64,000 bases of DNA from Durusdinium trenchii (Eukaryota > Sar > Dinophyceae > Suessiales > Symbiodiniaceae): NCBI GenBank assembly GCA_963970005.1, contig CAXAMN010028861.1, positions 292,777 through 356,776 of the forward strand. The letters run 5' to 3'. The position numbers were made by a program, and so were the translations under genes. Below, in pieces: positions 11,401-19,921 of the stretch. Every line of letters starts with the position of its first letter. Positions within the stretch are counted from its first letter, which is position 1. The notes beneath the pieces are model-generated. The model was given only the letters and a program-made list of their open reading frames with translations. It searched no databases and was not told the origin of the DNA.

Positions 11401-11640
11401 TGTCGTGTTGCTCGTTGAGCACGTGGTGCATGCCGTGTTGCCGTGGTGGCACGTGGTGCTGTTCGTGTGGATGATTGCATCCTGCTGTGGATTGAGACCG
11501 AGTGAGGTCTTTGCCGTGCTGCCTTCCGCTGCTGCTGAACCGCTTTCGGAGCCCATACCAGCTCCAAGGCCACGACTCTGCAGCCTGGTCAGCCTTTCTC
11601 GCAGGCCCTTCAGGGATCGCCAGATGCCTTGCCCTTCTCC
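8425..11640 (-). CDS. pol: Copia pol: methyltransferase-like domain and integrase
   Basis: The frame is open from 12501 to 8425; I take only the part below about 11,640 as real. Numbering residues from 12501: a domain resembling a C5-cytosine methyltransferase at about 445-640 (separate entry), a His/Cys integrase zinc domain at about 733-770 (HRASGHPS then CSEC), and the integrase core with Asp797 (TDVFEV), Asp869 (SDPATYY) and Glu902 (GAEEGCIG). A C-terminal DNA-binding region follows (NPGALVMVWRQKMRPGRVGG). The tail is a serine run followed by glutamates. It ends with TGA at 8425, and the reverse transcriptase frame starts 22 bases upstream in the next frame. Confidence 0.85.
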   Translation of the reverse strand, partial: GEGQGIWRSLKGLRERLTRLQSRGLGAGMGSESGSAAAEGSTAKTSLGLNPQQDAIIHTNSTTCHHGNTACTTCSTSNTTHTTNLMAEPSHMTLRDTHGHPTESWSTSPTAWAYNKSQTSSKNLVPPSLAKKMSMKAAILGAMIMAPMQSLLTQMAGTVDFMEVACSATSALSTEMEANGYSIQRVNYLEGFDLDKKAGTGKLTTSMKQLKPKMTWVSLPCTRLSSLTHLTPRTPEEQANFEKRQQRDLKRADEVSQAICQTLDNENDFAWEWPTGAAKGWRSRAIKRLEDKMKAIGRPLFWCRLHGCAYGLTFKGIPVKKGWTVMTSNRGLWLALQKKCPGHPEHLECRGHVAQASSYYPAAMVKAAVKAIIGTWTAYEDKANISLSKDVQIHLLGVDEDESQQSWEGQARQDEPSIMALTRQRYPEERPTGKRLEQIKQTMLRIHRASGHPSMANLQQLLRARNAPPWAVALAGELRCSECIEAKKPRPAPPASTGELPALFEQVGTDVFEVEFNHHESQEAQKAKFILWRDRASGLAQVDLLKIYGGQVRNWEPKAADVLKSFGKWLQHNPTPKWIISDPATYYTSSEVMGRSGIGLMNTPAEAHWLLGAEEGCIGLLKATLSRLKKETPALDIEALMDLSVHAHNKTTGPNGFSPFQWTRGADPPEEALPVGMDPKKAFEGMLKLKARAKAAFELESAKTRMSKLSNATTRPPAKYNPGALVMVWRQKMRPGRVGGNWMGPLRVLIQEGTTVWMATGSNIVKAKTNQVRAITKREELQASLEGTAILRMPVTLESLLRDFTGKHYTNICGEAPSEQQQQTDVAGTTVILEPAKNQPDTWRIEPGKWLIRVHNAPRLAMFSPARVTSSPIDEAQLTGKRKTHMKALIEGSSQVLIEDDYKESEDPHRLLQERWTGETWFEISSAQASSGPQKRAPKLSASKAVKKKAKATPLEGEDTAANETTGSGAVIPMPDDSLQEALRERGPDAVDGIPGTPVSGPADHSGNHCKVQNCQLPGGHEGPHQDPNQKRFTWDPYNGRVDEEVSSSSSSSSSSSSSSEEEIKWSLTVK
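10680..11170 (-). other. Domain resembling a C5-cytosine methyltransferase, inside pol
   Basis: Seen: a hydrophobic strand (VDFMEVAC, Asp447 from frame start), a second strand (YSIQRVNYLEGFDL), then TWVSLPCTRLSSL with Cys508, and 51 residues later FAWEWP with Glu559, followed by GCAYGLTFKGIPVKK. The order matches methyltransferase motif I (cofactor strand), motif IV (Pro-Cys with the catalytic cysteine) and motif VI (Glu of ENV). The Gly-rich loop of motif I is missing and PCQ is PCT, so it may be inactive or be another Rossmann-like domain. Methyltransferases captured by retrotransposons, including dinoflagellate ones, have been reported. The assignment is inference. Confidence 0.45.
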
Positions 11641-12317
11641 GTCGGGGCTTCCCATTCTTCCTCCTCCGAGTGGATCATCACCACTTCCGGGCCGTCCGGA
11701 ATCATCTGTGGCGTGCCCTTCGTGACATCCAGCTCCTTCTCCTTCTTGGCGGCCAGGTAGCCCTTGATTGCCATCTCCTTGATCTCCTTCTCCAAAGGGC
11801 CTTCGGGCGGAACGCCCTTCTTCTGACTGGCCTTCTTTGGTTCCGGACTTGATGGAACCTCGCTCGGGCTCGATCGGGCAGCACTTGATGGAGCCTTGGT
11901 CGATGGAGTCATTGGCACTCCATCCATTCGGCCAAACTTCTCCAGCCTCTGGTGGTACTCGTCCAAGGTCATGTTCAGCTGGAGGGGCGTTGGAATGCCC
12001 ATCTGAAGCATTTTGCCTTTGATCTCCATCATCTTGCCATTCACCACGTCCATCGTGACCTCGCTGGCTTCCATGCTCTTCTCGATGTCGGCCAGTGCCA
12101 GCCGAATGATCTGCGGGTCTGGACCCATCTGCCTCGTGCCACCGTGCCCGGCTTTCTTCGTCTGGTACTCCAGGCGAATCCCGCACTTGAGGCATACCAC
12201 CCAAGTGGCATACTGGTTCTGCCTCGTCTTGCCCTTGTGGTGGCCGTAGCATGGAAAGCCGATCTGTCTTGGGTCGTCGATCGCTGCTGCGGCCTTGCTC
12301 GAGGCCATGCCGTTCAC
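11610..12317 (-). CDS. Pol linker with zinc-ribbon-like motif
   Basis: This third frame opens at the stop of the protease frame (GTGA overlap; first ATG at about 12308) and ends at 11610. It contains C-x2-H and C-x2-C pairs (PCYGHHKGKTRQNQYA, then VCLKCGIRLEY) that would make a zinc ribbon, followed by an amphipathic helical part and a Lys/Glu/Pro-rich linker. I remember similar zinc-ribbon segments from other dinoflagellate copia polyproteins. The competing frame over the same bases is Arg/Gly-rich and looks like a shadow. Sense moves to the integrase frame between about 11,650 and 11,600. Confidence 0.6.
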   Translation of the reverse strand: MNGMASSKAAAAIDDPRQIGFPCYGHHKGKTRQNQYATWVVCLKCGIRLEYQTKKAGHGGTRQMGPDPQIIRLALADIEKSMEASEVTMDVVNGKMMEIKGKMLQMGIPTPLQLNMTLDEYHQRLEKFGRMDGVPMTPSTKAPSSAARSSPSEVPSSPEPKKASQKKGVPPEGPLEKEIKEMAIKGYLAAKKEKELDVTKGTPQMIPDGPEVVMIHSEEEEWEAPTEKGKASGDP

Positions 12318-12954
12318 GAGTTGCTGACAGCCTTTGAGCCAAGTTCTCCAAGCGATCGGAGAGCTTGAGAGGTGAGTGCATCACGAACAAACTCTGAACT
12401 GCGGTGGTCGAACTCACGGGAGGCAACTGCTCGCTCAACTTCCAAAAAAACATTCCAATCAATCTCCGATTCAACTTGAAATGGTGGGGATGCCAAATCA
12501 ATGGTGAGGTGACCTGAACTCAAAGCTTCCATTTGCACTGCATTCACAATGTTTCCACTGCCAGTTGTCCCGGGTTCAGATGGTTCCGGGGCAAACAAAA
12601 ACAACCCATTCGAATACGACAGCAATGCTCTCTTTGCTCGCAATGTCTTGGCTCCCAACAGTGGCGGCGTTGTTGCCCCCCAAATCTCCTAGCACGTAAA
12701 AATTGAGAGCACCCAGCGATGTATTGTGCAGTACAACATTGCTCAATGCTCTGCTCTTGTGTCCATTGCCAAATCTGAACACTGGGAGGCTGTCATGGGA
12801 AACCTCGTGAACAAAATGCCCACTGCTCACCATCTCTTCCAAACACGCAATGCCCACAGCGTTTTCCGTCGCTCCAGTGTCGATGACTGCTCTTGTTGAG
12901 CTTCGAGACCGTTGGGGAAATTCGTCCCAGCGAACATTCACATAGAGCTCCGTG
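12314..12954 (-). CDS. Copia aspartic protease, frameshifted
   Basis: The retropepsin-type protease cuts the polyprotein. The active-site motif VIDTGATENAVG is visible at about 12855-12895. The frame then changes once more at a run of six C on the plus strand (12676-12681): before it the sense reads FYVLGDLG, after it PPLLGAKTLRAKRALL, which is the expected end of the protease fold. One extra base in the run explains the change. The second frame continues through a hydrophilic linker to a TGA at 12314-12316. Both frame changes are in homopolymers, so sequencing or assembly error is a real alternative to mutation. Confidence 0.75.
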
Positions 12955-14298
12955 AAAAAATGCTTTGCCACCCTTGCCTTTCGGTGATTTTCCACCTTTG
13001 CCAGACTTGCTCTTGCCTTTGCCGAATCCTTTTCCTCCTTTGGAGAATCGGTCAGGGCATTGGCGATAGCTGTGTCCAGGGCGACCGCATAGAAAACATG
13101 GTCCGAAGGATCCTTTGTTGCTCAATGTCTTCCCTTTGCCTGAGCCAGGTCCAGAAGACGACTTGCTTTTGCCTTTGTTGCCACTGATGCCCTTGCCACT
13201 GCTCGACTCTGGCGAGTAGTAGCCACGGGCAGCGCGAACTTGCTTCACTGCATTGCGGGCTTCCTCCAAAGTCCGGGCTGCCTCATTTGCGAGGGCGAAG
13301 GCCTCATGGTATTGACGCTCCTCAGGGATCTCACTCTCCTCGATGGGATTCAGCTCTTCTTCATTGGGCCACCACGAGTCATCGTAGCCCCATTCATCTT
13401 CTTCCCATCCATCATACCAGAAGCTATTGGGCTCATCTTCCCACTGATCCCACGAAGTGGGACTCCATTCGTTCCAATCCAGCTCCAACTCCTCTTGCTC
13501 GGGCTCCCACTCACCATCAGCCCACCAAGCCTTTGCACTGCGGCCACGATCATGAAGCTGAGATCGCTCACTCTCCTCAGCATACAAGGTTCGCAGAGCT
13601 TGACGGATGGCATAGTAGTGGGTGCTGTTTTGTGTCTGAACCAAAACTGCTTGCCGCTCGCTTTGACTGAGTTTTGCTGCCTTCATCAACCTGTATCCAC
13701 GTAGTTCGTCCTCAAAGAAATTGGCCAACGTGTTCGACCCAGAACCACCACCACTGCCCAATGTAACGGTCGGTACCGTATCCGGTGGAAACTCACGCTG
13801 TTCGGACGCGCGCCTCTGAGCTCCAGCGACGGGGGATTGAGACGGAGTGGATGGAGGATCCATCCTGGCAGGTCCAGGTGTCACGACATGGCTGAGGGCT
13901 CGGTCAGCCCTTGCTCTCACCAGGCTTTGTTGAAGGTCTTGGAACATCTCTTCTTCCTTGACAATGAGCTGAGCCATTGTTTCGTTGGGACCTTTGCGGA
14001 GATGGTGCCAATGCTCCAGTTTGCCAAAGCTGTCGGGAATTGGAAGTTGCTGGAGTGGACTCGCTCTCAACACATTCAGAAGACGGGTCATTCCGTCGTC
14101 ATCTGTGTAGTCATCGGGGTCGAGGTGCTTGACGACGCTGCGAGCAGCGCCCGACAATGACTGCCAGATCTTCGGTGCTGCTTGGGATCGCTCTGAAGGC
14201 TTCAATGACTTTTGAAGCCACTTGCATGCAACAACAAATGTATCAAATGTCGAAGCGTTGCCGTCCCAGCACGGCACACCAGCAGCCGTCGTAGTCAT
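12955..14298 (-). CDS. gag: Copia gag (capsid and nucleocapsid)
   Basis: Gag forms the retrotransposon particle and packages its RNA. The frame is open from within the LTR, but the first good ATG is at 14298, just after the primer-site hairpin, and the protein then begins MTTTAAGVPCWDG. The middle is very acidic and rich in Trp (about 13,370-13,520). A zinc knuckle of the form C-x2-C-x4-H-x4-C (CFLCGRPGHSYRQC) lies at about 13057-13098, inside Lys/Gly/Ser-rich RNA-binding segments. The gag frame continues only to a stop at 12793, but sense clearly passes to the next frame at a run of six A (plus strand, 12955-12960), where protease begins. One extra base in that run would explain the shift. 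Confidence 0.85.
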
Positions 14299-14300
14299 CC

Positions 14301-14323
14301 AGCCCCTGGAGCCCCCAGGGGCT
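14301..14323. promoter_or_regulatory. Hairpin overlapping the primer binding site
   Basis: AGCCCCTGG at 14301-14309 and CCAGGGGCT at 14315-14323 form a perfect 9-bp stem with a 5-base loop. The stem covers the inner part of the primer binding site and lies just before the first gag ATG (14298). It could regulate tRNA annealing or packaging; that role is inference. Confidence 0.6.
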
Positions 14324-14332
14324 CCGCTACCA
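14318..14332 (-). promoter_or_regulatory. Primer binding site of the retrotransposon
   Basis: Directly inside the 5' LTR the element-sense strand reads TGGTAGCGGAGCCCC. TGGTA pairs with the universal CCA end of a tRNA plus TA, and TGGTAGCG resembles primer sites of copia elements that use initiator methionine tRNA. The exact tRNA cannot be named without the host tRNA set. Confidence 0.75.
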
Positions 14333-14576
14333 TGCGGGAGGTAGCACCCCAACACTCAACCAATGTGAACAATGCACAATGCTTAACAACCAAACTCGAT
14401 GGTACACTTCTCGATTGTCGCCGACCGGTGGCGAATGACCATGCACGACCAAAGTGCGAGGCGCCCCTTTTCCTGAAAGGCTCGGACCCACCCTGCGGTT
14501 AGGGTGTCATGGTGCAAACGAAGGAGGCAAACAGCTCATGTGGGGTATGTCATGACATGTCATCTCGAATCTCTCA
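14333..14576 (-). repeat. 5' LTR of the copia element
   Basis: This 244-bp LTR is at the upstream end in element sense, beginning TGAGAGATTC and ending CTCCCGCA. It should hold the promoter and transcription start. I see no clear TATA box. It matches the other LTR at 243 of 244 positions. Confidence 0.93.
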
Positions 14577-14581
14577 CTAAT
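14577..14581. repeat. Target site duplication, right (CTAAT)
   Basis: Exact partner of the CTAAT at 6226-6230, directly after the last base of the right LTR. Together they fix the element boundaries to the base. Confidence 0.93.
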
Positions 14582-17500
14582 CAAAGAACTATTTACACTA
14601 ACATATTTCTGAGATGAGCAAAAACTGCAGTTAAGATCAAGAAAAGGTTTTGGCCTACTTGGGTGACCAAAAAAGATCCAGTTTGTCGTTGTGCCGCACG
14701 TATGTCCACATGAAGAAAAGTCATTTCAGCACCTGATCACCTCACCGTTTTAATGGGAGTAGTCTAGGTTGACTGCAACCGCTGGATAAGAGAATTCCCC
14801 AGACGCTCCTGGACCCTCATATGAAGGGGTCGGACCCACATATGGAGGGGTCGGGGTCTCAAATCCCTATGGTTTTGAGGGACCAAGGGCTGTTTGGAGC
14901 GTCTGGGTCAATCTTTAAAAAAGACTCATTTCTCTTATCGAGTGACTTCTCTAGAAGCTCCGCCACACAGCCGTGAGGTTTCTCTTATCAAATGAATCCT
15001 CACCGACTTCAGCCACACCGACGTCCGCCAAGCGGCCATTGCAGCTCGCCATGCGACAGCCCTGGCACCGAGGCCGATGGGAGACACGCCGGACGGATGT
15101 CCGAAGAATGATGCTGGTCTGTCGGCCTGTCACACCTGGGCTGTTTTGCGAAATAGAATAAGCACCCAGCTGTTCTACAAAGAATTCAGCAAAGCCCGAA
15201 TTCCATCGAATTCCTTTCATGCATGTTCAACCAGTGAAGAAAACCAGTGTCAACCCCTGGAGACACACTCCTTTCCCTGCGCCTCCCATCCTTTGCTCTG
15301 TCCGTTGCTCCAGATCTCTGCCTACAGTCAGTCGATACGTGGTGTGCGAAGCAGGTTCTAGCAGGTTCCATGTGGCCGTCGATTCAGATGTTGCTGTCGT
15401 TTTCACGACATGTCTTTGCCGAATGCCTGACGTGACGGAAAAAACCGATGCACAGCTTCAGCTTCAGAGACAAAACTGAAGAACACTCTGAAGAACCTTC
15501 TGCATAGCTCTAGAGCACATCAACCAACCATCGGACTCCTAGCACCGTAGCACCATCGTTTTGCCGGGACGTTCGCGAGTCGGTGTTGGCGACGTGGAGC
15601 ACAGCGGAAGATCCGAGTGGCGTGTTGTGGATCCAAAGCCCAGCCGTGCGCATCATCGCCCACGCCTGGGATTTTTTCAGCTAGAGAGAGAGAGAGCAGC
15701 CAAAGAAACAAAGAACGAGCAAATAGGAAAAAAGGAAAAAAACAAAAGAAGATAGGCAAATCATGTTAAAAGAACTGCTCAAAATCCGGTCCAGGCACGG
15801 ATTCCTAAAGACTTCTTCTTCCTGTTTCTTCATCATGATTTCATTCAACTTCTTCCTAAACTAAATCTGCTTGTACAACTGTAGACTACTCTGTAGACTG
15901 TATAGACCTGTTCTGCCAACGTTACCAGTGCTGGCTCGCCGAGCTCGTGTTGGGCGTGGTTCGACCGACCGGCGTGGTTCGACCGACCGCCTGTGGGTGA
16001 CATCACCCCCAAGCGTTTCTCGTAGAGCTCGGACAGGAGACCCACCTGCCAAGCGGGACACGATCTGGGAACAGGGATGGGTGGTAGGATAAAACGATGC
16101 AGGTCATGCTTGGTGATGGAGTTCAGATGTTTTGAGATGTTTCAGACTGCTTCTGACGGGTGCCTTCATCGACGATTTGTGCATCAATGGGCGTTTGAAG
16201 CGTTTGAACACGCTTCGCTTCGCTATCTTCGCTGCGCTGGGATCCGGGCTTGGGGTGTCTCCACATGCTCATAGAACTCCACCTGACCGGAGTGAAGGAT
16301 ACAACGAAGGCAACACCCGTGTCGAGTCTACATTAAGACGCTTGATGAATCAACCACCCCATATGAAGAGGATATGAAGAGGCTTCATCAATTCAAATGG
16401 AGGGGGTTATTCATCAAGAGTCTACATAATAAATGTACATCGAAGTCTCAGCTTAAAGAAGCGAAGGCTAGGCAGCTAGTCCGTTTTTGTTGGGCTTGAT
16501 GAAAAGGCGGCTCCAGCCTTCTGAATCCCGCCAGCGGGGCAGTGAATTCCAACCAAACGGAGCTCAGAATGTGAATCAGTTAGTAAACGCGTCCAGGCAC
16601 GTCGTCTGATCCACATGTGCCATGGTAACTGTTGCTTTGCTGTAGGGATGCTCATCCATAATGTCAGTAAGGACTCAGGACTGCATAAAATCCCACTTCA
16701 AAGCCCTTGGTGAGGGCAGGATGACCATCCCACATGAGCCCAGCATAGCAGGGACAAGAGCACCTCGTACACGAAGCGCCCGGTGTCACGCTTGGCCAGC
16801 TTGGGATACCCCACAGTTATCCTCAGGCACAGCAGCCGATCCATCTAGTGCCAAAACACCTGGTCTTCTGACTTGTGCTCAGTAGGGAATGAGGGTGGCT
16901 GGTTCCATCATGGAATCTCTATTGGGGGCGAAACATCCCTCATTCCCTACGAATTCGTCGCACCAGTCAGTCTTTGGTGCTCTGGTGTTTGGTTGCAACT
17001 GTTCACCGTTTGAGATGTTCGAACAAGAAAGGCCAGTCTGGGCCGAGGAAAGGGGCAGAGTCTGGGCCAGAATGGCCTCGCGGAGGGTTCCTGAACCGGT
17101 CTAGGCCACCGAGCCATTCCTGCGAGCAGTCCTCAGAATAAGCCCTGGCGAGCCGAGCTGGTTTTGGTTGGCACGTGTGGTGCCTGAAGATTTCAATGGT
17201 GATGGCTGGCCAAGTAGCTTGGGATTTGAAAGGCTGGACAGGTTAAACTGTTTTCATCTAGGCCCGACCCACGCTTCGGGTCGGGCGGGTCTATGCAATC
17301 ATCTTCGGGTACTACACAACACTGCACGACCAAGCACCCAACGTTGAATGCTGCTGTCCGTCATGTGTGGTCTAGTCCTTCTTGTTACTATACTAGCTTC
17401 TTGTTACTACTAGTAAGGCACCTGTTACTACTAGCGTGGCACTTGTTTCTACTAGCAAAGAGTCTAGAGTGTCAGCAACGACCCCAAAGAATGATTCGAA

Positions 17501-17740
17501 CCAGTCCTTGGGCGCCCATCTGTTCCACCAACCCACCGACACAGCTCCGTCCATCCGGAACCGCCTCAGGACTTGTGGCCACGCACTCTTGGGCACGTTC
17601 CCGGAGGGTGCACCGTTCTCGATGTGAGGCAAAGCAGCCATGGCCACGCGGGTAATCTCCTCTCACAAAAGCAAGACGGAAGGAACAAGTCAATGGAATG
17701 GTTGACAGAATCTGGCCTTACTTGGAAAGTGTTGGAAGTT
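14582..17740. other. Gene-poor stretch right of the retrotransposon
   Basis: No convincing gene seen. It holds an 18-19 bp tandem (GCGTGGTTCGACCGACC twice, about 15953-15990), a palindromic repeat (16327-16431, separate entry), a short perfect hairpin CCCGACCC/GGGTCGGG at 17263-17285, and at about 17388-17460 a stretch built from the dispersed unit CTTGTTACTACTAG that recurs at 24.1 and 39.3 kb. Confidence 0.5.
16327..16431. repeat. TIR-type palindromic repeat, TAGACTCTTGAT family
   Basis: The ends are inverted: GACGCTTGATGAATCAACC on the left, and GGTTATTCATCAAGAGTC on the right. The same terminal motif recurs at 36113-36193 and 60739-60818, with a CCCCC/GGGGG pair just inside. Length and lack of coding point to a MITE family. 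Confidence 0.6.
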
Positions 17741-17934
17741 TGACTGTTATCGTTGTATTAGCTATAGCCTTGGAGAGTTTTGGAATGAGTCCGGGTGTTT
17801 GTCAGAGTGCGCTGTTTTATGACTTTTAGTAGTGTTATAACATAATAGCTCTTTAAATAGATTTCCTTTAAAATGTATGTTTGTTAAATAAACTATATTT
17901 TTAACAATTTGTGCCTTAATAATGGACGATTAAA

Positions 17935-18600
17935 TCATTCTAATGTTTGATACTGTTTTCCTAATTTTGTTGCAATGTTTTCTACTGTATATTCACCTTG
18001 TAAAAAATGACTTGTTCTCTCTTTCTCTGTAATTGCTTTCTTCCTCATTATTTTTACCCTGTCTCCCACCTCTAGTGTTGGATACATATTTTCTTTACTT
18101 GCTTTCACTGATACATTCAATGTTGCTTTAAACTCATTCTTCTCTTTCCTTGCTTCATTTGGTGTTAGTCCTGTTGCACTATGCACATGTTTATTACAAG
18201 TCAGCATTATTTCTAATATGTAGTCAGTCCATTGTATATTCTGCTTTCCCTTCTTCTCATCATTTTCAACTCTTTTGAATAGTTTATCCTTAAATATCCT
18301 AAAAATCTTTCAGCGAAGACAGGATGTCCTCTTGCCCTCAATGCCTTCACCATCAGCACTTGCTATACCTCTTTCATCATCAGTATACAAAAGTTTGCAC
18401 GTCTTTCCCATTTTGTGTAAGCCTTCCATAGTTCCAGCAATTATGGCAGGTGGGGTTAAGCCTTCCATAGTTCCAGCAATTATGTCAGGTGGGGTTTTAC
18501 TCTTTATTGGCACTACCACAGCATATTTACTCAGAACATCTATCATTACTAAACCCGCTCTAAATTGTTGTGTTGCTTCAATGTCATCAGGTAAAATATA
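17935..18600 (-). pseudogene. Decayed retroviral/Polinton-like integrase
   Basis: Two frames share one sense: an upstream piece (about 18600-18310) reading MIDVLSKYAVVVPIKSK with the first acidic residue and LLYTDDE with the second, and a downstream piece (18207-17935) reading SATGLTPNEARK, then LEVGDRVKIMRKK and GEYTVENI, the small DNA-binding domain typical of Polinton and Ty3 integrases. Between them lies WTDYILEIML in frame with the downstream part. A 39-bp tandem duplication and at least one frame change interrupt the core. The region around the third catalytic residue is lost or scrambled. The protein is dead as it stands. Confidence 0.65.
18421..18498. repeat. 39-bp tandem duplication inside the integrase remnant
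   Basis: The unit starting GCCTTCCATAGTTCCAGCAA is present twice in direct succession (18421-18459 and 18460-18498) with three differences. It keeps frame (13 residues) and duplicates IIAGTMEGL in the integrase piece. Confidence 0.85.
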
Positions 18601-19249
18601 TATATATATATGTCAAGTTGGTAGGTATGATCATTATGAGGTGCTACAAAACTGTTCTGACCTCTGTGTTTTTTCTTTATCTCAACATTTTTTCTTTAAA
18701 AAAATATTCAACATCAAACCGTTTTATTTCAGATTTTTTTGCATCTCTTAAAGTTGTTGCTTTACTTCCATATTTTCAAAAATAATCAGTGAGCACTACA
18801 ATTACAATACTTACAGTATGGAGTGCAATTATCCACAGAATGGCTCAGTGTATTGTCTAGTCTTTGTGCTGTGAAGTCTTTTTGATAATTTGCCTTGCTT
18901 CATTTCAATATAAGATTTTATTCCACAGTGGGCACAACAGCCATGGAAATGATTCAAACATCAATGTTCATTGATATAGTTGTCTTCATCTATTTCTCTA
19001 TCAGCAACTTTATCCTGTTTTTTGTGTCCTTCAATCTTGTTTTTTTAATATCCTATTACTAAATTATTGTGCATCTCTTCATCTGCGTTTTCATTCTTGA
19101 AACATATACATTGTTAAAATCCCTTGCTCTTGTGATACTGCACCACAACCATTCTCTGCTTACTAGATATGACTTTTTGCCATTCATGTATTGTAATGTT
19201 TCCTCCTATTGATGTCCCCTGTCTGCTTGGGCCGCCAGATAGAGGAACC

Positions 19250-19800
19250 AAAAAAAATGAAAAAGAAAAAACACATTTCAGAACTCTTTCTGCAGAAGCC
19301 CCAAGTTCAAAGACCTCTGGATGTTTTTTGTTCTTTTGTTTTTTTGGAGACCCAAGATTCCCAAACCTCTGGAAATTTGTAGTCTTTTGTATTTATGAAT
19401 ACTCAAAGCATCTGGTCATATCTGAAATGTCTCTATCTGGTGCAAAATTTCCAGAGGTTTGGGAATTTGGTGGTTCCAAAAAACCTGGGGGTTCCAAAAA
19501 AACCAAAAAAAAACAAAAAAATCGAAAAAAACAAAAACAAAAACAATTTTCCAGAGGTCTTTGCACTTGGGGCTTCTGCAGAAAGAGTTTTGAAATATTG
19601 TTTTTTTTTTGATTTTTTTTGTTTTTTTTGGTTTTTTGGAAACCCCAAATTCCCAAACCTCTGGAAATTTGTATTTTTTGGTATTTCTCAATACTCAAAA
19701 CATCTGGTCCTATCTGAAATGTCTCTATCTGTTGCAAAAGTTACAGAAAAACATCTGCAAATCATTGTCTCTATCTGGTGCAAAATTTCCAGAAAAAAAC
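19250..19800. repeat. Nested direct and inverted repeats with A/T tracts
   Basis: A 40-bp block at 19282-19321 recurs inverted at 19550-19589 with one mismatch. A second block of about 100 bp (CCCAAACCTCTGGAAATTTG ... TCTGAAATGTCTCTATCTG) is present in direct orientation at about 19348-19456 and 19640-19742, and its first part also occurs inverted at 19450-19479. The spacers are runs of A or T. Frames crossing it are Lys/Asn/Gln strings with no coding value. A transcript would fold into long hairpins. Confidence 0.8.
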
Positions 19801-19921
19801 ATATGCAAATCAATGGAAAACCGCACTCTCAGGGACACCCGTTCTGGAATTTGACTTGACTGTTAGCTATATGATGAATTCCCTACTTGAGCAAGTCATT
19901 AAGTCATCTACCTGCGTCTAC

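Larger units (their letters stand above)
6231..14576 (-). mobile_element. Complete Ty1/copia-type LTR retrotransposon
   Basis: The element is 8,346 bp and is transcribed on the minus strand. It has two 244-bp LTRs starting TG and ending CA when read in element sense, a 5-bp target duplication, a primer binding site next to the 5' LTR and a purine-rich stretch next to the 3' LTR. The gene order is gag, protease, integrase, reverse transcriptase, RNase H. Integrase before reverse transcriptase defines copia. The LTRs differ at one position only (6261 G against 14363 A), so insertion is recent. In spite of that the coding frame changes at least six times between gag and RNase H, so this copy as assembled could not make a full polyprotein. 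Either the frame changes are assembly indels or the copy was mobilised in trans. Confidence 0.93.
17750..19240. mobile_element. AT-rich foreign island with integrase remnant
   Basis: Base composition changes sharply to AT-rich from about 17,750 to 19,240, unlike both flanks. On the minus strand it holds pieces of a retroviral-type integrase (separate entry) and, around 18,870-18,960, a decayed zinc-finger-like piece (HCCAHCGIKSYIEMKQG) followed by several stops. The composition and content suggest a decayed Polinton/Maverick-like or viral insertion in what may be downstream sequence of the DUF3626-like gene. The borders are my estimate. Confidence 0.5.

Noticed and set aside
11640..12501. N-terminal 280 codons of the integrase frame (Arg/Gly/Ser-rich)
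   Set aside because: Composition is typical of a shadow; the frame beside it has a zinc-ribbon-like motif and natural composition.
6402..14160. Many plus-strand frames of 60-220 codons across the retrotransposon
   Set aside because: They are antisense shadows of the copia polyprotein, which has clear catalytic motifs on the minus strand.
17263..17285. Perfect hairpin CCCGACCC/GGGTCGGG as a bacterial-type terminator
   Set aside because: No T-run follows and the context is eukaryotic; it is probably a chance or repeat-derived palindrome.
19169..19859. Frames rich in Lys, Asn, Gln and Phe on both strands
   Set aside because: They are produced by A and T tracts in the nested repeat and have no motif.
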